Shown piece by piece: positions 60,441 through 64,000 of a stretch of DNA of 64,000 nt. Each line of letters opens with the position of its first letter. The stretch's first letter is position 1. The translations under genes were made by a program, and so were the position numbers. Origin of the DNA: Clostridiales bacterium (GTDB lineage Bacteria > Bacillota > Clostridia > Oscillospirales > Acutalibacteraceae); assembly GCA_022799115.1 (NCBI GenBank), contig JAAWNT010000006.1, positions 1-64,000 on the forward strand. Reading direction: 5' to 3'. A model generated the notes under the pieces. The model was not told where the DNA came from. It ran no database searches and saw only the letters and a program-made list of their open reading frames with translations.

Positions 60441-63026
60441 TTAGCAAAGATTGTGAATATATTTAAAAATTAAGCGTTCCCAGAAGGAATGGGATTGGTA
60501 AATCAAGGAGATGGTCCGAGAGGTAAACTGGGATATATGCTCCAGTTCTTCCGTAGAAATGGTTTCATCGCTATATCGGGTTTTTAAGACGAGATAGGCA
60601 AGAGAAGTCATTTCGTCTTCGTCGATAAAAACATATTTCTGAGAAACCTGTTTGGCGTATTTCAACAGGGAGATCCCACGATTGGAGAGTCCTTCGTAAT
60701 CCATCACTGATTGGAAGTATTGAAAGATTTGGTAGGCGTTTCGATTGATATCGTTGGAATGGAATCTTCGCTCTCTTCCGTGCAGAGTCAGCCGCCTGCG
60801 TATGAGTATAATGGCGACTGTAACGCCTATTGTAAACAACAACATAGCAGTTATGACAAGGAATAGCTTAAGCTGCGCGTGATCGGCTGTACTGGACTCA
60901 GGAACATCCGATAGGCTGGAAGGGGAAGCGGATGAACCAGATACCGGGGAGGAAGATTGCTCGGAGGAAGAGCTGAAGGAGGAAACGGGCAATGGATAGG
61001 AGGAAGGTGACTTGGATGGAACGGCGCCTTCGATCCATTCACCATTCTCTCCGGTAAGATTGATTTGATTGAGACCGGAATATCCAGGTGTGGTTTCAAA
61101 GGGAATCCAACCCACGCCGTTTTGATAAACCTCCACCCACGCGTGGGCGTTGGTGTCTTCGATGGTATATTCGTAGTCATACGTTCCGGAAGAAGCGCTT
61201 TGAATATCCGACTCGGTGACCACATACCCTTCTACATATCGGGAAGGAATCCCCATGGCGCGAAGCAGGATCACCGCCGAGGAGGCGTAATGGGTACAGT
61301 AGCCGCGCTTGCTTTCGGTGAGGAAATACTCTACGAAATCCATTCCTTCCGGAGTGGAACCCGGGGATAAGGTGTAGACGTAGTTTTGCTTCAGAAAATC
61401 AGTGACTTGAGAAACGGCGTTTTGAATTATCAGCGCGTTATACTCTTGTGGAACTGTGGCATTGGGAAGATTATGATCCTGCAAAAAGCGTTGAGCGAAT
61501 TCTCGGGTTTCCTCAGAAAGATAAGTGTATTCCCAATAAACATAAGAGCGGTAAGCGCTTTCCTGTTGTTTATATAGGGATTTATTCTCAGTATCGTCTC
61601 TAAGATCATCGAAATAGCCGTAGGAACCTTCATCTTTGGTATTAAAACTAATATAAAATTGGTTTTCTTGTGGAGTGAAAAAGTGAAACGTATAGGAATT
61701 GTCGGAGAAACCGGCGATGGGACGAAGGTCCAGATCAAGATATGAATTCATATAATAACCATACACGTTAAGATCCTGAATGCTGTAAGGGGTATAGAAA
61801 TAATCTTTCGTCGCATTTATGTATTCAATTTCTCCCGGCCATAAGGAATACTGCCCATATAAATCGTGCCGGTATATATTGGTAAACTCTGAAATCTGGT
61901 ACTGAGGAATTTCAAAGGTATTGAAAGCTACCTTCTGCCGGAATTCGTTGGCAGTGGCTTCGGAATTGATCCATTTGCTGTTTGAGTATTCGCTTCCTAC
62001 CCAGCCGCGCAGATACATGGGACCGCCGTAATTGGTGCCAATCTTTAAGGTGGGCACATGCCGAAAGGAGAGGTTCCCAAGTTTGTTCAGATCGCCGTCG
62101 CTAAGACCGCCTACTTGAATGATAGAACCGTTCATATTATGCAGTCCCTGAAGCAGATTGTACTGTAGCTGACTAATCCGGTCGGATCTTTTATAGTGAT
62201 CCTTTGGGAAGCAAAGCAACAAAAGCCCTATGCATATTAGCGTACTGAAGATAATAATAGCTCCGGTTTTAACCATCATCGGATTGATTCGTTTGGGATC
62301 GCTCAATACATAAGAAGAACCGGCGCATTGTTTCGAATCTGTGAATGCTTTTGTTTTCTCTTGCTTTCGTCTTCGTGCCTTAAGAGGATACATGGCAAAC
62401 ATGGACATCCAACAGGTAATTAACATCAGAATTGCAAGATAGGAGGGGATAAGGGTAATCAATAATCCAAATAATAACGGAAGAGTGGATAATATTACGA
62501 TTAGAAAGCTGTGACGCTTTCCCACTGCCCAACAGAGAAAGAACGATAAATAGAAGGAAATAAAGAGAAAAAATAAGGTGGCCACGTAGGAATAATCCGC
62601 CGAATGACAGTGCACAACATAGTCGACGATGTGTAGGTTCATCTGCCGGTTGACAGCGTAGACGATGTAATTGGCTGTTACAATAAATCCGTTTTTAATC
62701 TCCTGCCAAAAGAGGAATGCCAGCGGAACGGGCAGAGATAACAGAATGGGGATTAAAAAGATTTGAGCTTTTTTCCGGGAAAATACCAGCATCCAAATGA
62801 TGGTACAAGCCAAAAGGAAAATCAATAAAACCGGCATACTATGAGGAATCTTGAACATGGTAATAAAGGAATATCCGGCGCCAATGAGTCCCAGCAGGAT
62901 AATGACCGCTTGGCTAACCATCATTAAAAACATTGATATCCCGCTGGGACGTCGATCGGAGACTTGAAAGTCCTGGTTCAAAATGATTCCTTTGGAGGAA
63001 AGAGGAGTATTTTTGTGAAAAATCAT
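60441..63026 (-). CDS. transglutaminase-like membrane protein (TgpA-like)
   Basis: The product has 861 residues. Six or seven membrane helices fill the first 300 residues, then a large extracytoplasmic region, a transglutaminase core with the catalytic Cys in SKRGYCTHYASSAV (about 575), His in TNAHAWVEVY and Asp/Glu nearby, a Ser/Pro-rich linker, another membrane helix and a cytoplasmic tail. Proteins of this type with a DUF58 gene and a MoxR ATPase form a conserved set of unknown role in envelope quality control or protein cross-linking. The ATG at 63026 follows AGGTGATAT. Confidence 0.88.
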   Translation of the reverse strand: MIFHKNTPLSSKGIILNQDFQVSDRRPSGISMFLMMVSQAVIILLGLIGAGYSFITMFKIPHSMPVLLIFLLACTIIWMLVFSRKKAQIFLIPILLSLPVPLAFLFWQEIKNGFIVTANYIVYAVNRQMNLHIVDYVVHCHSADYSYVATLFFLFISFYLSFFLCWAVGKRHSFLIVILSTLPLLFGLLITLIPSYLAILMLITCWMSMFAMYPLKARRRKQEKTKAFTDSKQCAGSSYVLSDPKRINPMMVKTGAIIIFSTLICIGLLLLCFPKDHYKRSDRISQLQYNLLQGLHNMNGSIIQVGGLSDGDLNKLGNLSFRHVPTLKIGTNYGGPMYLRGWVGSEYSNSKWINSEATANEFRQKVAFNTFEIPQYQISEFTNIYRHDLYGQYSLWPGEIEYINATKDYFYTPYSIQDLNVYGYYMNSYLDLDLRPIAGFSDNSYTFHFFTPQENQFYISFNTKDEGSYGYFDDLRDDTENKSLYKQQESAYRSYVYWEYTYLSEETREFAQRFLQDHNLPNATVPQEYNALIIQNAVSQVTDFLKQNYVYTLSPGSTPEGMDFVEYFLTESKRGYCTHYASSAVILLRAMGIPSRYVEGYVVTESDIQSASSGTYDYEYTIEDTNAHAWVEVYQNGVGWIPFETTPGYSGLNQINLTGENGEWIEGAVPSKSPSSYPLPVSSFSSSSEQSSSPVSGSSASPSSLSDVPESSTADHAQLKLFLVITAMLLFTIGVTVAIILIRRRLTLHGRERRFHSNDINRNAYQIFQYFQSVMDYEGLSNRGISLLKYAKQVSQKYVFIDEDEMTSLAYLVLKTRYSDETISTEELEHISQFTSRTISLIYQSHSFWERLIFKYIHNLC

Positions 63027-63063
63027 AGTTAATATCACCTGAATTCTAATCAAACAGCTTTTA

Positions 63064-64000
63064 TTAAATCACCAGTTGATCCAAGATAGGCTTCATGGTA
63101 TCCCCAGTGACAGAGAGAACGCTGACATTTTCCGACGGCACTTTGTTTTGGGCAGAGAATGAAGCGTCCGGGGAGGAAGAGGGTATAAATTGAAGGATCG
63201 TGGTACGCTCATTGGATAAATGGGGAACGGTTTGGCACTGCAATGATAGATCCTTATCGGAAGTTAGGTAAAAGAAATGAGAGGACCGCCGTTGAGAGTA
63301 TAGATGCAAATATCGTTCAAAGGCCACGCTCTGTTTTTGACAACAGCTGGCACTGAGCAGCTTTTTAAGCAAGAAAAGGAGATCGTTTTCATTGGTGACT
63401 GTCATTTGATCCAAAGCATCCAGGGATTCATTATACCAAGCTACAGTGTGGTACATTTGATTCATTAACAGAAACCGGGATAAAGAAAAGGTACAATCGA
63501 CGATACTGTCCACGGCCTCCAAGTAGTCTTGATTATCGGGTGATTTGGTTAACTCCAATAAGATATAGTAAGAGCTGTTGATGGGCAGGCTGAATTGGCG
63601 GATTATCATATGATCCAGTTTTGCACTGAGTTTCCAATGGATGGAACGGGGGCTGTCTCCTGGGATATAGTCCCGGAAACCGAAGGTTTCTGAGGAATCA
63701 TCCCCTGGTTTTGTGGTGGAGTAGATGTCGGAATCCAATTGAATTTGATTGGAATAATCCACTTTGGGAACAAAGGGCTGATATTCAGGAAGGATGTAGA
63801 CACTTTGTCTTTGCTGAGGCTGTTTGGAAAAAGTAAACAGGCCAAAATAATCATAAATGGTTAATTTCTCCATGGTGATTCGAATTTGACCGCAGTATTC
63901 CGAGGACATCGTCCAGGAAATGGTTTCGGTATCGCGGGCACTCACTGGAATCATCAAAGAAAATTCTTTTCGGTTTTGATTTAAAATGTTTTCAATCTGT
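63064..64000 (-). CDS. DUF58 protein, N-terminus cut by the window end
   Basis: The open frame runs from the stop at 63064 to the end of the window without interruption, so the true start lies beyond 64000; the visible part is about 311 codons. The DUF58 signature is FRDYIPGDSPRSIHWKLSA (starting near 63670 on the minus strand), followed by IRQFS. The visible part precedes (in transcription order) the transglutaminase gene, the usual partner. Its missing N-terminus usually has two membrane helices. Confidence 0.85.
   Translation of the reverse strand, partial: QIENILNQNRKEFSLMIPVSARDTETISWTMSSEYCGQIRITMEKLTIYDYFGLFTFSKQPQQRQSVYILPEYQPFVPKVDYSNQIQLDSDIYSTTKPGDDSSETFGFRDYIPGDSPRSIHWKLSAKLDHMIIRQFSLPINSSYYILLELTKSPDNQDYLEAVDSIVDCTFSLSRFLLMNQMYHTVAWYNESLDALDQMTVTNENDLLFLLKKLLSASCCQKQSVAFERYLHLYSQRRSSHFFYLTSDKDLSLQCQTVPHLSNERTTILQFIPSSSPDASFSAQNKVPSENVSVLSVTGDTMKPILDQLVI

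Noticed and set aside
1..64000. CRISPR array, tRNA or rRNA genes, insertion sequence, prophage or conjugative element
   Set aside because: No regularly spaced repeats, tRNA cloverleaf, rRNA sequence, transposase, integrase or phage gene was found anywhere in the window.

Overview
The window looks like chromosomal DNA of a low-to-moderate GC Gram-positive anaerobe of the class Clostridia, most likely an oscillospiralean/ruminococcaceal gut-type lineage. The evidence is strong GGAGG-type ribosome binding sites, frequent TTG and GTG starts, Rho-independent terminators after most units, a SipW/TasA-type secretion cluster, a CotH protein, ECF-type vitamin uptake and a PyrR attenuator. I cannot name the species. 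I see no rRNA, tRNA, CRISPR array, insertion sequence or prophage; the window is mostly ordinary chromosome with several specialised operons.

Layout. 0.2-1.4 kb: two small minus-strand genes, a helical protein and a DUF2238 membrane protein, separated by a hairpin that buries a ribosome binding site. 1.6-9.1 kb: a cobalamin-riboswitch operon encoding a cell-surface PQQ-like beta-propeller protein, a DUF4430 (transcobalamin-like) lipoprotein and a complete ECF transporter (EcfT, fused double EcfA, CbrT-like S component). 9.6-20.3 kb: a GH3 glycosidase, a CNNM/CorC-type membrane protein, a CmpB-like membrane protein, HtpG, an ANT(6)-like nucleotidyltransferase, a GT39-like membrane protein and a CPA2 antiporter. 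20.6-24.5 kb: a sipW operon with TasA-like substrates. 24.9-26.4 kb: a cytidylate-kinase-like protein and a YdcF protein. 26.5-34.2 kb: the pyrimidine operon pyrR-pyrC-pyrF-carA-carB with its PyrR attenuator.

34.2-38.0 kb: a minus-strand operon of VTC polyphosphate polymerase, DUF4956 membrane protein and CotH. 38.4-51 kb: aminotransferase, trpS, a divergent XRE-regulator/SLOG pair, an EF-G paralogue, a lipoprotein, an SNF transporter, a DUF4830 protein, a pseudouridine synthase, an MsmX/UgpC-type ATPase and a PucR/CdaR regulator. 51.1-55.4 kb: ftsE-ftsX-M23 hydrolase-S41 protein, a cell-wall remodelling operon. 55.5-59.3 kb: a protein of unknown function, greA, lysS and an unknown membrane-anchored protein. 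59.5-64.0 kb (minus): a small protein, a PAP2 phosphatase, a transglutaminase-like membrane protein and a DUF58 protein cut by the window end.

The most interesting observations are these. (1) The B12-controlled operon pairs a surface beta-propeller and a transcobalamin-like domain with an ECF transporter, suggesting a Gram-positive B12 capture relay analogous to Bacteroides BtuG. (2) CarA has lost all three residues of its glutaminase triad although the rest of the protein and CarB look intact, predicting an ammonia-dependent carbamoyl-phosphate synthase. (3) The S41 (CtpA-like) protein of the ftsEX operon has lost its catalytic Ser, Lys and Gln positions and is predicted to be a pseudoprotease in an FtsEX-M23 pathway. 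(4) The EF-G paralogue has lost the NKxD guanine-specificity motif.
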